64,000 nt of DNA from Phaeocystidibacter marisrubri (GCF_008933165.1 NZ_WBVQ01000002.1:1015569-1079568), one strand, 5' to 3'; counted from the first letter of the stretch, positions 16,569-26,229 are shown. Notes: generated by a model not told the origin, from the letters alone. A program made the numbers and translations.

Positions 16569-17530
16569 AAAACGCATTCCTCCTCTTAGCCTCCATCATC
16601 GTTTTTGCATCTTGTGACAGGGAAGTAAAGGAAGTTCTCCCTTCTAGTTCAGGAACACACAACGAGATGATGCTCGTTATTGATGAGGGAATGTGGGAAG
16701 GTGAACTCGGAAACCTCCTTCGAAAAGATCTCGAAGAGCCGGTAAACGGACTTCCCAATGCTGAGCCTCTTTTCATTATTCACCAGGTAGATCAGGAAGC
16801 TTTTGGAGATTTCTTCGAGCGCTACAAAAGCATTGTTCAATTTGCTATCATTCCAGACAGCACGGGCTATTCTGTGGGCTACAATCAATGGGCCTCTCCT
16901 CAAATTGTGGTGAGCTTTATCGCTCCAAGCAAGCTGGGCTTAGCACAATTGTTCAAAGAGAAGAAAGACCAGTTCATCAACACCCTGCAGAAACACGACC
17001 GTCAGATTCTCCTCAACAGAATTCGTCAGTCTGCATATTCCACTCTTCCTCCGGCTCTTGCCAAAGTGGGTATTAAGAACATGGTACTCCCAGATGCATT
17101 CACCGTTACTCAGGAAAAAGACAGCTTAATAATCCTATACTCTCAATACCGAGAATCAAATCGAGCCATCTTCATCCACACGCGCCCTATTAGCGAACTC
17201 GCTCCGGGATCGGATATGATTAGCGTTCGTGACACCATTTTGAAATACAATTTTGAAGGCCCGAGTGAAGGAAGCTACCCTGGTACGGAAATGCGCATTC
17301 CTCCTATCTTGACCACTACTTCTATCGATGGTAAGATGGCCTTTGAACTTCGTGGATTGTGGAGAACCTACAATGACTTTATGGGAGGCTCATTCTTGAG
17401 CTATGCGATCTACGACGAAGAGCACAATCGCATTGTAACGGTAGAGAGCTTTATGTACGGCGTGAAAGCCAAGAAGTACAAGGTGATGCAAGAGCTCGAA
17501 GCCATCTTGCGAAGTGTGGAACTCAACTGA
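16565..17530 (+). CDS. DUF4837 family lipoprotein
   Basis: This 321-residue protein begins with MKNAFLLLASIIVFASC, a lipoprotein signal with lipobox Cys17. The block SSSGTHNEMMLVIDEGMWEG and the following PVNGLPNAEPLFIIHQV match what I know of DUF4837, a Bacteroidota-specific exported family of unknown function. I chose the ATG at 16565, which overlaps the stop of the transglycosylase gene by four bases. A longer frame upstream starts inside that gene and lacks the lipoprotein signal. It is probably translationally coupled to the transglycosylase, hinting at a cell-envelope role. Its 3' end overlaps the convergent recO by 8 bases. Confidence 0.85.
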   Translation: MKNAFLLLASIIVFASCDREVKEVLPSSSGTHNEMMLVIDEGMWEGELGNLLRKDLEEPVNGLPNAEPLFIIHQVDQEAFGDFFERYKSIVQFAIIPDSTGYSVGYNQWASPQIVVSFIAPSKLGLAQLFKEKKDQFINTLQKHDRQILLNRIRQSAYSTLPPALAKVGIKNMVLPDAFTVTQEKDSLIILYSQYRESNRAIFIHTRPISELAPGSDMISVRDTILKYNFEGPSEGSYPGTEMRIPPILTTTSIDGKMAFELRGLWRTYNDFMGGSFLSYAIYDEEHNRIVTVESFMYGVKAKKYKVMQELEAILRSVELN

Positions 17531-18236
17531 GTAACACGCGGATCAACTCCAACGACTTCATCGTTCCGAAAGGTTCATGATGGATTCTCAAATAGCCCAG
17601 TAGATCTTCTAGCAACTGCTGACGAATTGCACGTGTGGATTTGCCTCTTCCCGTTGCAATATCGTGCATAGCTTTGCTTTCATCTACATCCATCCAATGG
17701 TTGTGACTCGGATGGCTATCCACAAATTTTCCATCAATCATATCGAACAAGCGACCCTCTTCATACGTCTCGAAATGCGGAGAACAGCCCATGTGCTGAG
17801 CCGCTAACAAGAGCAAGCGCTGAGGAGCTGTAGCCATGGCAGAATCCTCCTCATCAAGTTCTTTAAGCCATTCCAATACACCGTTAAATAGGGCAATCTC
17901 GGGATGCTCCTCTGCAATGAGCTTTGAAACCACTTCTGCACCGAATGTGCACAATGTCATTTTGATGGGATCTGAATGGAGCGTCTTCCAATGATGGAGT
18001 GGCCGAACTTCTGTAAAGCGGAATAACGAACCCTTTACTCGTGGATTCATCACCACTTCCACTGCGGTGAGCGGAAGTGTCATGGACGGTCTAAACTGCC
18101 CTCCTTTCTTCGAACGAAGACTGTTAACCATGAAGGCTCGCATACCGAAATGAGGAGTGAACAGACGAACTACATTTCCGTGATCGCCATACTTGATCAC
18201 TCCCAAGACCAAGGCCGCCGTCTTTTCTTCCGTCAT
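17523..18236 (-). CDS. recO: DNA repair protein RecO
   Basis: RecO anneals single strands and, with RecR/RecF, loads RecA at gaps. The 237-residue protein has the N-terminal OB fold (TAALVLGVIKYGDHGNVVRLFTP, about residues 6-28; GMRAFMVNSLRSKKGGQFRP), then the helical domain (FGAEVVSKLIAEEHPE, FNGVLEWLKEL, AAQHMGCSPHF). The usual zinc-binding Cys cluster of some RecO proteins is absent, as in many Bacteroidota. Its ATG overlaps the porZ stop by one base (TGATG), so it is translated from the porZ transcript. It converges with the DUF4837 gene. Confidence 0.88.
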   Translation of the reverse strand: MTEEKTAALVLGVIKYGDHGNVVRLFTPHFGMRAFMVNSLRSKKGGQFRPSMTLPLTAVEVVMNPRVKGSLFRFTEVRPLHHWKTLHSDPIKMTLCTFGAEVVSKLIAEEHPEIALFNGVLEWLKELDEEDSAMATAPQRLLLLAAQHMGCSPHFETYEEGRLFDMIDGKFVDSHPSHNHWMDVDESKAMHDIATGRGKSTRAIRQQLLEDLLGYLRIHHEPFGTMKSLELIRVLLS

Positions 18237-20530
18237 CAGTTCCCGTTCACCAATAAGATCTTGGCAACATGTGTGTTTTCACCCAAATCATCTGTGATGT
18301 AGGCCAAGTAAACGCCAGTGGCAACGCGATGACCACTCAAATCTTCACCGTACCAAACGGCTTGGCCCCCATTCGCACGGGTTTCAAATACAATGTTTCC
18401 GGCTACATCTGTAATCTTCACTTGAGCGTCTTCAACCAATCCGCGTATGGCAATTGGGCCGGTATACCCTGGACGCACGGGATTTGGATAAACCGTTACT
18501 TCCTCCATTGTTTCAGAACCTGCGGTAGCATCCCCATTAAATGTCACAACGCCCAAATCGGTTGCGATGTACACCGTCCCATCTGCTGGATCTACTTTTA
18601 CATCCGATACTCGGTTGCTTGGCAAAGGTGAGTTCTCCTTTGTGAAATGGTGAATTTCATCCTGACCATCTTCCGAAATCAAGAAAACGCCACCGGTTTC
18701 TGTTCCAAACCACTTTCTATTCGCTCCGTCAATTTCAACAGCCAATATCCCCTCCGACCCAAGTAGTCGCTGGTAAACGCCGTCTTCTAACACAATGATA
18801 GATCGAGCATCGTAGTTTCTTCCAGAGATATACATGTTGTCGGGTGCGTACTGAACCATCACACCTTCACCTGTTCCAATCCATATCTCCCCGTCGAGGT
18901 CCTCTTCATAATCATGGACAAAAGAAGATGATAAATCTCCATTCCCTTCACCTGTAGAAAGGTGTCGAGTAGAGGTTGAACCCTCTCTGATTCGCACGGA
19001 ATAGATTCCGTCATTTCTTCCTTGAATCCAAAAATCTCCGTTTTCTAGAACTCGAATATTCTTGATCTCACTGCCATTAAACGTCCCGATGGAATGGGCC
19101 GTCCAGTTTCCTTCTCTATCGTATGAAGCCAGTGAAGTTTGACTGTTTGAACACGTTACCCACAGAACGCCATCCGCGTCAAAGTCCATTCCGCCCGTTC
19201 GCAAGTCCAACGGATTTGTGCCCGTTCCTCGCAACACTTGATTGGTTGACGCTTCATCCCACTTCTCAAAGAGAACTCCATTTCTATATTCCAAAATCCC
19301 CGAACCCATAGCCGCGACAAAAACGCGTGTGGGATCTAAAGGATCTTCAAGCACTTGAAGAATATCGTGAGAAGTGTCGGTTCGTCCCACATTAAAATGC
19401 GTCCAGCTTTGATTGAAAAGATTGTAGAACCCTTCAAAGTTGTACGTTGGAGCCCACACGCCGTTCACATTACCCGTGGCAACATAAAGTCCGTTTGTTC
19501 CGATGTAGAGTGAATAAACAAGATTCGTTCTTGGTGAAAGAGGCTTGGCACGTTGAACATAATTGGGGTTATCCACAAATATCAATCCCTGATTGGCATC
19601 ACCAATGAACCAATTGCCGCTTTCATCACGCATAGAGTAAAGAGGACTAAATCCAGGGTTTCCGCCATAATCCGAAGTCACATTATCCAAAAGGAGGCCA
19701 GACGAATTGCGCTCTTCGGAAGCAAATGCGGTCGTAACCATCAAGCGGCCACCTTCCACTTCCACCTGACGTATAGGACCTAATGTCACATCTGGAACGG
19801 CATTCCAACGGCCGTTTGAAGCTCTAGTGTAAAGCGAATCCTGTTGTGTAAATCTTCCAACCGCAAACAAGTTCCCTTCGAAATATTCAATGAACTCTCC
19901 AGGTGTGGCTAGAAATTTACTGTCCTTCGTCCAGCTTGTAAAGTAGTACAAGGCATCTTGCATATAGGCCTTATAGTAACCATCTTCAGTAGAAAGCCAA
20001 ATGGAGTCCTTCGCCTCATCAATGGCAAGGTCGAATACTTCCATTTCTGTCGCATTCGGTCCCACAATCCAAGTGTCGATGATCAACCTTCGCTTATAGT
20101 CGAGTTGAACCACTCCAAACCCGGTGAGCAAGTAGGCGAAATCTCCGTGAATCTCTATGTCGTTGATTCGTTTTCGACCTGAAAATTTTTCTGAATTGAC
20201 GATGTCCGACATATTGAACACCCTATCGCCATCCAAAATATCAATGTTTGCATTCTCATAACCGATAATCACAATTCCTGAAACAGGATCGCGTTCGATT
20301 GCCGTAACACGTGTATCGTTCAAGCCATTGGCTTTGGTGAACTTATCAATTTCTCGATTCACATAATCAAACTTGAACGTGGCCATTCCAGCCGCACACA
20401 AGTACCCATCGTTCAATGGAACAATGTCATTTACTCGATTATAGGTATATAAATCGTTCCAAACACCCAATTCTTGAGCGTTTGAGAAGAGACAAAGTGC
20501 TGCGAGAGCAAGGGTTAGGGTTTTCCTCAT
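18236..20530 (-). CDS. porZ: PorZ-like T9SS attachment-complex protein
   Basis: This 764-residue protein starts with a signal peptide (MRKTLTLALAALCLFSNAQ) and ELGVWNDLYTYNRVNDI. It then has two beta-propeller-like regions rich in two-component-regulator-propeller motifs (IWLSTEDGYY, IWIGTGEGVMVQY, KWFGTETGGVFLI, VYIATDLGVVTF). It ends with a T9SS-type C-terminal domain (VTVYPNPVRPGY, about residue 680, to the end). This is the layout of PorZ, a surface member of the PorU/V/Q/Z complex that cleaves sorting signals and attaches cargo to A-LPS. The neighbour recO is a common partner in Flavobacteriia. I chose the ATG at 20530; a longer frame upstream lacks the signal peptide at its start. A general propeller protein is the alternative. 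Confidence 0.8.
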   Translation of the reverse strand: MRKTLTLALAALCLFSNAQELGVWNDLYTYNRVNDIVPLNDGYLCAAGMATFKFDYVNREIDKFTKANGLNDTRVTAIERDPVSGIVIIGYENANIDILDGDRVFNMSDIVNSEKFSGRKRINDIEIHGDFAYLLTGFGVVQLDYKRRLIIDTWIVGPNATEMEVFDLAIDEAKDSIWLSTEDGYYKAYMQDALYYFTSWTKDSKFLATPGEFIEYFEGNLFAVGRFTQQDSLYTRASNGRWNAVPDVTLGPIRQVEVEGGRLMVTTAFASEERNSSGLLLDNVTSDYGGNPGFSPLYSMRDESGNWFIGDANQGLIFVDNPNYVQRAKPLSPRTNLVYSLYIGTNGLYVATGNVNGVWAPTYNFEGFYNLFNQSWTHFNVGRTDTSHDILQVLEDPLDPTRVFVAAMGSGILEYRNGVLFEKWDEASTNQVLRGTGTNPLDLRTGGMDFDADGVLWVTCSNSQTSLASYDREGNWTAHSIGTFNGSEIKNIRVLENGDFWIQGRNDGIYSVRIREGSTSTRHLSTGEGNGDLSSSFVHDYEEDLDGEIWIGTGEGVMVQYAPDNMYISGRNYDARSIIVLEDGVYQRLLGSEGILAVEIDGANRKWFGTETGGVFLISEDGQDEIHHFTKENSPLPSNRVSDVKVDPADGTVYIATDLGVVTFNGDATAGSETMEEVTVYPNPVRPGYTGPIAIRGLVEDAQVKITDVAGNIVFETRANGGQAVWYGEDLSGHRVATGVYLAYITDDLGENTHVAKILLVNGN

Positions 20531-20585
20531 ATCGATGCAAATTACGGGATTGCAAGACAATTCCAATCCGCGCCTTTTCGTTCGT

Positions 20586-20593
20586 TATCTTTG
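20586..20593 (+). promoter_or_regulatory. Putative -7 box for ricT-gldH-PBP1A
   Basis: TATCTTTG fits TANNTTTG; it lies 77 bases before the ricT ATG, in the porZ/ricT divergent region. On the opposite strand TAATTTGC (about 20537-20544) just before the porZ ATG is a weaker candidate. Confidence 0.4.
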
Positions 20594-20669
20594 CGCTTAA
20601 ACCCGGAACGGTAATGCCGCCTAAAAGTTGTTACATTTAGGGGTATTTGCCGGCAAATCGATATAAAAA

Positions 20670-22139
20670 ATGGGATGTACCTCATGTAGTAATGGTGGTG
20701 GCCTACCCAAAGGATGCCGGGGGAATGGATCGTGTGGAACTAGCGGATGTGACTCGCTGACTGTTTTTGACTGGCTTTCAGACATGGAAGCTCCAGCTGG
20801 TCAGCAGCCCTTTGATTGGGTTGAAATCCGCTTCAAGAACGGCCGTAAGGAGTTCTATAAAAATGTGGACGGACTCTCTCTTCACATGGGAGATATCGTA
20901 GCAGTAGAGACCCAACCGGGTCATGATATTGGACAGGTTTCACTTACCGGTGAACTCGTTCGACTGCAAATGCGCAAGAAGAAGTTCCGTCTTCAAAACG
21001 ACCAAGCCCCAAAGGTATACCGCAAGGCTACCCAGAAGGATATAGATATTTGGACTGAAGCTCAGGGCAAAGAGCACGAAACGATGCTAAAAGCTCGTGA
21101 GATTTCTGCTCGCCTGAACTTGGTGATGAAAATTAGCGACGTTGAGTTCCAAGGCGATGGCTCTAAAGCCACGTTTTATTACACCGCTGATGATCGCGTT
21201 GACTTCCGTCAACTGATTCGCGAATTGGCCAGCATGTTCCGCGTTCGCATTGAAATGCGTCAAATTGGAGCACGCCAAGAGGCTAGTCGCCTTGGAGGCA
21301 TTGGCAGTTGTGGTAGAGAACTCTGCTGCAGCACATGGCTAACGGATTTCCGAAGTGTAAACACATCTGCCGCTCGATACCAACAATTGAGCTTGAACCC
21401 TACAAAACTGGCAGGGCAATGTGGAAAACTCAAGTGTTGCTTAAATTATGAGCTCGACTCTTACGTTGAAGCATTGAAGAGTTTCCCAGATACTGGCAAA
21501 CGTCTGAAGACGGGCAAAGGTGAAGCGATGTACATGAAAATGGACATCTTCAAAGGCATGATGTGGTATGCGTATGTTGAGGAAGCCATGACGTGGATTG
21601 CACTCGACACAAGTACTGTTAGTGAGATTCAAGCCAAGAATGCCAAGGGTGAAATTCCTGCTTCTCTGGAAGAATTGATGCAAGACATCGAAGTGGAAGA
21701 ACCAGACTATGACAATGTGGTCGGTCAAGATGACATCAACCGCTTTGATCGTCAGCGCAAAACTAAGAGTAGACGCAAGAAACCAAAAGCGAAGACCAAT
21801 ACGGCTAAGCCTGCCGCCAAAGCGACGGATGCAAAACCTGTTGGCGATAACAAGGGTTCTAACAAGCCAACCGGAAACAAGCAAGGGGGGCAAAACAAAC
21901 CTGGAGGCGCTGGCAACAAGCCTAAGCCAAAGGGCCGTAGACCTCAAAACAAGCGAAAACCGAACACTACAGATGGTGGCGGAGCAAGTGCCAACAAACC
22001 ACAATCTGCCAACACGGGACAAGCGCCTAAGGCTGAAAACGGAGCTCCACGTACAGGTGGAAAGCGCCCGAACAACCGACGGAAACCAAGAGGCCCAAAA
22101 GGGAATAACAACTCCAAACCCAAAGGTGGTGATGCGTAA
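20670..22139 (+). CDS. ricT: RicT/YaaT-like PSP1-domain protein
   Basis: This 489-residue protein has the PSP1 C-terminal domain of RicT (YaaT), part of an Fe-S-containing complex tied to RNA processing in Bacillus. Cys motifs are plentiful: an N-terminal MGCTSCSNGGG...GC cluster, CGRELCC (Cys214, 219, 220) and CGKLKCC (Cys251, 256, 257), the last two being family hallmarks. From about residue 350 to the end there is a long Lys/Pro/Asn/Gly-rich basic tail that looks disordered and may bind RNA. The gene overlaps gldH by 8 bases, and PBP1A follows. A ricT-gldH-pbp1A order is familiar from Flavobacteriia. Confidence 0.85.
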   Translation: MGCTSCSNGGGLPKGCRGNGSCGTSGCDSLTVFDWLSDMEAPAGQQPFDWVEIRFKNGRKEFYKNVDGLSLHMGDIVAVETQPGHDIGQVSLTGELVRLQMRKKKFRLQNDQAPKVYRKATQKDIDIWTEAQGKEHETMLKAREISARLNLVMKISDVEFQGDGSKATFYYTADDRVDFRQLIRELASMFRVRIEMRQIGARQEASRLGGIGSCGRELCCSTWLTDFRSVNTSAARYQQLSLNPTKLAGQCGKLKCCLNYELDSYVEALKSFPDTGKRLKTGKGEAMYMKMDIFKGMMWYAYVEEAMTWIALDTSTVSEIQAKNAKGEIPASLEELMQDIEVEEPDYDNVVGQDDINRFDRQRKTKSRRKKPKAKTNTAKPAAKATDAKPVGDNKGSNKPTGNKQGGQNKPGGAGNKPKPKGRRPQNKRKPNTTDGGGASANKPQSANTGQAPKAENGAPRTGGKRPNNRRKPRGPKGNNNSKPKGGDA

Positions 22140-22602
22140 ACTTTTAGGACTGATTACATTGAGCTTGTTCGTTGCTTCATGCAGCGACAATGCCATGTAT
22201 GACGAATTCGTGAAAATACCGGAAAACGGCTGGAGTTCAGACAGTTCAGTTGTGTTCAACGTAGTGGCAAAAGACACTACGGAGAACTATGCGGTGTACA
22301 TTCGCCTCCGCCATAACACGGATTATCCCTATCAGAATATCTATCTATTCCGCTCGGTTACCATCGGGGAGGAATCTATCTACAGTGACAAAATCAACTA
22401 CCGCGTAGCCGAGCCAAACGGAAAATGGCTAGGTGATGGATTTGGAGCGCTAAAAACTGTGGATGCACCTTTCTCAAAGAGTTCACTTAAGTTCACTCGG
22501 AGAGGAACGTATCAGTTTAAAATTTCGCAGGGTATGCGAGACTCACTCTTGCAAGGGGTGGAAGAAATAGGATTGCGCATTGTACCTCTCAACAACGAGT
22601 AA
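22132..22602 (+). CDS. gldH: Gliding motility lipoprotein GldH
   Basis: This 156-residue lipoprotein starts MRKLLGLITLSLFVASC (lipobox Cys17). It contains the GldH-type blocks NAMYDEFVKIPENGW, VYIRLRHNTDYPYQNIYLF and KWLGDGFGALK. GldH is needed for gliding and type IX secretion in Flavobacterium; its exact role is unknown. The ATG at 22132 lies inside the last codons of ricT (8-base overlap) and was chosen because only this start gives a lipoprotein signal; the longer frame reads through ricT out of frame. PBP1A starts three bases after its stop. Confidence 0.88.
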   Translation: MRKLLGLITLSLFVASCSDNAMYDEFVKIPENGWSSDSSVVFNVVAKDTTENYAVYIRLRHNTDYPYQNIYLFRSVTIGEESIYSDKINYRVAEPNGKWLGDGFGALKTVDAPFSKSSLKFTRRGTYQFKISQGMRDSLLQGVEEIGLRIVPLNNE

Positions 22603-22605
22603 GCC

Positions 22606-24915
22606 ATGGCAGAATCAAAGAAAAAGAAAGTTGACAACGATTTTAGAAAGTATGTGAAGTGGCTCTGGCTACTTTTCCTTTCTCCCGCTATTGGAATCGC
22701 AGCCTGTGTCCTGCTTGCACGCTTTGGTGCATTTGGCCCTCTTCCTTCTACAGAAGAAATTGCCAACCCACAGAGCTTCTTGGCTTCTCAAATCATTTCA
22801 TCCGACAATGAACTGTTGGGTACATTCTTTCGCGAAAACCGAACACACGCGGAGTTTGAGAATCTGCCAAGCGAACTCGTAAATGCCCTTATCGCTACAG
22901 AAGATGAGCGCTTCAGAGAACACAGTGGAATCGACTTTCGCTCCTTGGCGCGAGCTGTGCTAAAAGGCGGTAGCAACGGTGGTGGATCTACACTCACCCA
23001 GCAATTGGCCAAGCAACTTTTCTCTGACGATTTTGACAACGTTGGGAAAATTGAGCGCGTGATGCAAAAATTCAAAGAATGGGTGATTGCGACGCAACTG
23101 GAAGAACGATACACCAAGGAAGAGATTATCACTCTTTACCTCAACCAATTTGACTTCACGTACAACGCAGTGGGAATCAATTCTGCAGCCCGAACGTACT
23201 TCAACTGTGTCCCTGACAGTTTAAAACTTCATCAAAGCGCCATGTTGGTGGGAATGGTGAAAAACCCTTCGCTCTACAATCCTCTTCGTTTTCCAGAAAA
23301 TGCGATGAACCGCAGAAATACGGTTTTTCATCAAATGGAACGCAATGGTTTGTTGACTTCTGAAGAAGTGGATTCCCTTTCAGCCCTTCCTTTCGATCTG
23401 GAATTCAACCGCTCTTCACATGATCGCGGTTTAGCGCCATACTTCCGTGAATATGTTCGCGCGTACATGAAAGATTGGGTAAAAGAACACAAGAAACCAG
23501 ACGGTTCCGAGTACAACATCTACACAGAAGGGCTTCGTATCTATACTACGCTTGATTCACGTATGCAGCGCTACGCGGAAGAAGCGGTTCAAGAGCACAT
23601 GTCGAACTTGCAACGCGTTTTTCAGGAAGTTGATGGCGATCGTCGAGACTTCCCTTTCTACTTCTCAGGAAATAGTCAGAGTCAGATTAACGGAGTGTTG
23701 AACTCGGCCATGAAACAAACCCAGCGTTACCGCACATTAAAGCGCCAAGGGGTTTCCGAAGACAGCATTAAAACCGTTTTTAATACGCCTATTCCATTGG
23801 AAGTGTTTTCTTGGAATGGTCCACTTGACACGGTGATGTCTCCACTCGACTCCATCCGATGGATGAAGAGCATTTATCAAGTGGGTATGATGTCTGTCGA
23901 CCCTCAAACCGGAGCCATCAAAACCTGGGTAGGAGGAGTTGATTATCGCTATTTCAAATACGATCATGTCAACCAAGGAAGACGTCAAGTAGGTTCAACC
24001 TTTAAACCATTCGTCTACGCCACCGCTATTGAGCAAAAGCACTACTCTCCATGTATGTTGGTTCCAAACGTGCTCACCTGTATAGAAAGGGGTCAATTTG
24101 GATTGATGGAAGATTGGTGTCCGAAGAACTCGGGGGATGAATACGGAGGTGTGGTAACCTTGAAACACGGCCTTGCACATTCCATGAACACCATCACAAC
24201 CTACTTGATGAAGCAAACAGGGCCTGAACCTGTCATTCGCCTAGCGCGAAGAATGGGAATTAAAGCAGATATTCCCGTAGCTCCATCTATCGCCTTAGGC
24301 ACCGTAGACCTCAGCGTTTATGAAATGGTGGGCTCGTATACCACATTTGCCAATAAAGGAAACTACACCGCTCCAATTTTCATTACCCGTATAGAAGACA
24401 AGAACGGCGTAGTACTGCAAGAATTCCACACCCAGCAAGAGCGTGTGATGAGTGAAGAAGATGCCTATGCCATTGTCAACCTCATGACCGGAGTAACTGA
24501 AGCCGGTACAGGGGTTCGATTACGAGGAGGCGGAAGCAGACCCGCATACGAACGCGGTGCCGTAACCGGCTACCCTTGGACTTTCACCAACGAGATTGCA
24601 GGAAAAACAGGCACCACCCAAAATCAAAGTGACGGATGGTTTATGGGCATGGTTCCCAACCTAATCACCGGAGTATGGACAGGGTGTGAAGACCGATCTG
24701 CCCACTTTAGATCTATCACGTTCGGTCAGGGTGCAACAACTGCGCTTCCAGTATGGGCGCTGTTTATGAAGAAATGTTACGCTGACCCAGACCTCAACGT
24801 GAGTCAGGAAGACTTTGCAAAACCAGATTACCCGATGACCATTGAATTGAACTGTGACCGATACAATTCAACTCGAAGTGGAAATTCAGGGTTACCTGGT
24901 GGAGACGAATTTTAA
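22606..24915 (+). CDS. Penicillin-binding protein 1A (bifunctional)
   Basis: This 769-residue inner-membrane enzyme polymerises and cross-links peptidoglycan. One membrane helix follows a basic N-terminus (about residues 24-45). The GT51 domain has EDERFREHSGID (Glu99 catalytic) and GGSTLTQQLAK (about 127-137). The transpeptidase domain has the SxxK motif GSTFKPF (Ser464, Lys467), the SxN motif HSMNT, and KTGTTQ (Lys667). Spacing and length fit class A PBPs. It is translationally close to gldH (3 bases), so envelope synthesis and gliding genes share a transcript. The CoA-transferase genes start 13 bases downstream. Confidence 0.93.
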   Translation: MAESKKKKVDNDFRKYVKWLWLLFLSPAIGIAACVLLARFGAFGPLPSTEEIANPQSFLASQIISSDNELLGTFFRENRTHAEFENLPSELVNALIATEDERFREHSGIDFRSLARAVLKGGSNGGGSTLTQQLAKQLFSDDFDNVGKIERVMQKFKEWVIATQLEERYTKEEIITLYLNQFDFTYNAVGINSAARTYFNCVPDSLKLHQSAMLVGMVKNPSLYNPLRFPENAMNRRNTVFHQMERNGLLTSEEVDSLSALPFDLEFNRSSHDRGLAPYFREYVRAYMKDWVKEHKKPDGSEYNIYTEGLRIYTTLDSRMQRYAEEAVQEHMSNLQRVFQEVDGDRRDFPFYFSGNSQSQINGVLNSAMKQTQRYRTLKRQGVSEDSIKTVFNTPIPLEVFSWNGPLDTVMSPLDSIRWMKSIYQVGMMSVDPQTGAIKTWVGGVDYRYFKYDHVNQGRRQVGSTFKPFVYATAIEQKHYSPCMLVPNVLTCIERGQFGLMEDWCPKNSGDEYGGVVTLKHGLAHSMNTITTYLMKQTGPEPVIRLARRMGIKADIPVAPSIALGTVDLSVYEMVGSYTTFANKGNYTAPIFITRIEDKNGVVLQEFHTQQERVMSEEDAYAIVNLMTGVTEAGTGVRLRGGGSRPAYERGAVTGYPWTFTNEIAGKTGTTQNQSDGWFMGMVPNLITGVWTGCEDRSAHFRSITFGQGATTALPVWALFMKKCYADPDLNVSQEDFAKPDYPMTIELNCDRYNSTRSGNSGLPGGDEF

Positions 24916-24928
24916 ACTCGAATAACCC

Positions 24929-25627
24929 ATGATTCGAAAAGTAGTAGCCAACGCGGATGAAGCCATTGAAGGAATTCAAGATGGTATGACCGTGATGTTT
25001 GGTGGATTTGGCCTTTGTGGCATCCCCGAAAAAGCCATCGATGCTATTCAGAAGCACGGTGCAAAAGACCTCACTTGTATTTCTAACAATGCAGGTGTAG
25101 ATGATTTTGGATTGGGTCTCCTTCTCCAAACTCGTCAAGTGAAAAAGATGATTTCCTCATACGTAGGAGAGAATGACGAATTTGAGCGTCAGATGCTTAG
25201 TGGCGAACTCGAAGTAGAGCTCATTCCTCAGGGAACTTTGGCCGAAAGATGCAGAGCAGCAGGCGCTGGTATTCCAGCCTTCTTTACTCCAGCGGGCTAT
25301 GGTACCGAAGTAGCGGAAGGGAAAGAAGTTCGAGAATTCAACGGAAAGCCACACATCTTAGAACATGCTTTTGATGCGGAGTACGCCTTCGTAAAAGCTT
25401 GGAAAGGTGATGAAGCCGGCAACCTCATCTTTAAAGGAACCGCTCGCAACTTTAACCCAATGATGGCAATGGCAGGTAAAATCACCGTTGCCGAGGTTGA
25501 AGAACTCGTCCCTGCAGGTCAACTCGACCCCAATGAAATACACACCCCAGGAATATTCGTTCAACGCATCTTCCAAGGAGAAGGGTATGAGAAGCGGATT
25601 GAGCAGAGGACGGTGAGAGAGAAATAG
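24929..25627 (+). CDS. scoA: 3-oxoacid CoA-transferase subunit A
   Basis: This 232-residue protein is the alpha subunit of a succinyl-CoA:3-oxoacid CoA-transferase, which moves CoA between succinyl-CoA and acetoacetate or similar 3-oxoacids. The family blocks are [19 protein letters not shown] (about residues 18-36), [16 protein letters not shown], and [20 protein letters not shown] (about 115-134). The length is typical. Subunit B follows only after a 613-base gap that holds a four-helix-bundle gene, whereas the two subunits usually abut. The extreme C-terminus runs into a G-rich patch right after the stop. Confidence 0.9.
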   Translation: MIRKVVANADEAIEGIQDGMTVMFGGFGLCGIPEKAIDAIQKHGAKDLTCISNNAGVDDFGLGLLLQTRQVKKMISSYVGENDEFERQMLSGELEVELIPQGTLAERCRAAGAGIPAFFTPAGYGTEVAEGKEVREFNGKPHILEHAFDAEYAFVKAWKGDEAGNLIFKGTARNFNPMMAMAGKITVAEVEELVPAGQLDPNEIHTPGIFVQRIFQGEGYEKRIEQRTVREK

Positions 25628-25700
25628 GTTTGTTGGGTGTAAGGCGTTATAGATGTTTTAGGGGGTATAGCAGTTTCAGGTGTTAGCAGCTGTGATACAC
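25628..25700. repeat. G/T-rich patch left of the inserted four-helix-bundle gene
   Basis: A low-complexity stretch starts right after the scoA stop (GGGTGTAAGGCGTTATAGATG, TTTTAGGGGG). Its reverse complement resembles the C-rich patch at 26166-26229 and the patches flanking the 21-bp array near 38.2 and 38.7 kb. Confidence 0.5.
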
Positions 25701-25770
25701 TTGAATATGTTAAAGGATGTTGAGATTCGACTCTTTGTGAATTAAATACCATTGATTGCCTCTAAAAACA

Positions 25771-26145
25771 ATGGCAACCATAAAACACTTTAAAGAATTA
25801 AACAGCTGGAAATCTGCCTTATTACTGTTCCAAGCCTTGCATTCGCGCTTCAGAACTTCTCCTAAGCTGAGAAGAGAATATGAATTAAAAAATCAAATCA
25901 TCAGAGCCTCACTGTCAATTATGAACAACATTGCAGAAGGTTTTGGTAGAAAATCAAATAAAGAGTTTTTAAGGTTTTTAAGTATCGCTAGAGGAAGCTG
26001 TTTTGAAGTTGAGAGTATGATTTATGCAATGGATAGTACCAGATTGATTAGCCCTTCCGAATTGGAAGACTATCTTGAGCATATTTCTTCGATTAAGGGT
26101 AATTTGGCAGGACTTTCTAAGTACCTCCACTCCATATCCAAGTAA
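25771..26145 (+). CDS. Four-helix-bundle protein (S23/IVP family)
   Basis: This 124-residue, all-helical, basic protein has the family marks FKELNSWKSALLLFQALH, IIRASLSIMNNIAEGFGRKS and FLRFLSIARGSCFEVESMIY. The family is known as four-helix-bundle or 23S-rRNA intervening-sequence protein and is related in fold to Avd of diversity-generating retroelements; its cellular role is not established. I chose the ATG at 25771 over a TTG five codons upstream. The gene splits the two CoA-transferase subunit genes, and its codon use and AT-richness differ from them by eye. The G-rich patch before it and the C-rich patch after it suggest insertion as a cassette. Confidence 0.85.
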   Translation: MATIKHFKELNSWKSALLLFQALHSRFRTSPKLRREYELKNQIIRASLSIMNNIAEGFGRKSNKEFLRFLSIARGSCFEVESMIYAMDSTRLISPSELEDYLEHISSIKGNLAGLSKYLHSISK

Positions 26146-26165
26146 ATTCGTCTAACTCTTTCATC

Positions 26166-26229
26166 AAAACCCCGCTCCCCACTAAACACCATAAACACCT
26201 AAAACCCCTAAAACCTCTTAAACACCACA
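26166..26229. repeat. A/C-rich patch right of the inserted gene
   Basis: AAAACCCCGCTCCCC, AAACACC and CTAAAACCCCTAAAACC words. This is roughly the inverted counterpart of 25628-25700 and closely resembles 38707-38752. Confidence 0.5.

Noticed and set aside
15840-16577. 245-codon minus-strand frame inside the lytic transglycosylase gene
   Set aside because: Antisense shadow of the LysM region; the plus-strand gene has intact catalytic and LysM motifs.
21441-22277. 278-codon minus-strand frame opposite ricT
   Set aside because: Antisense shadow of the Lys/Pro/Asn-rich tail; Arg/Leu/Ser-rich low-complexity product.
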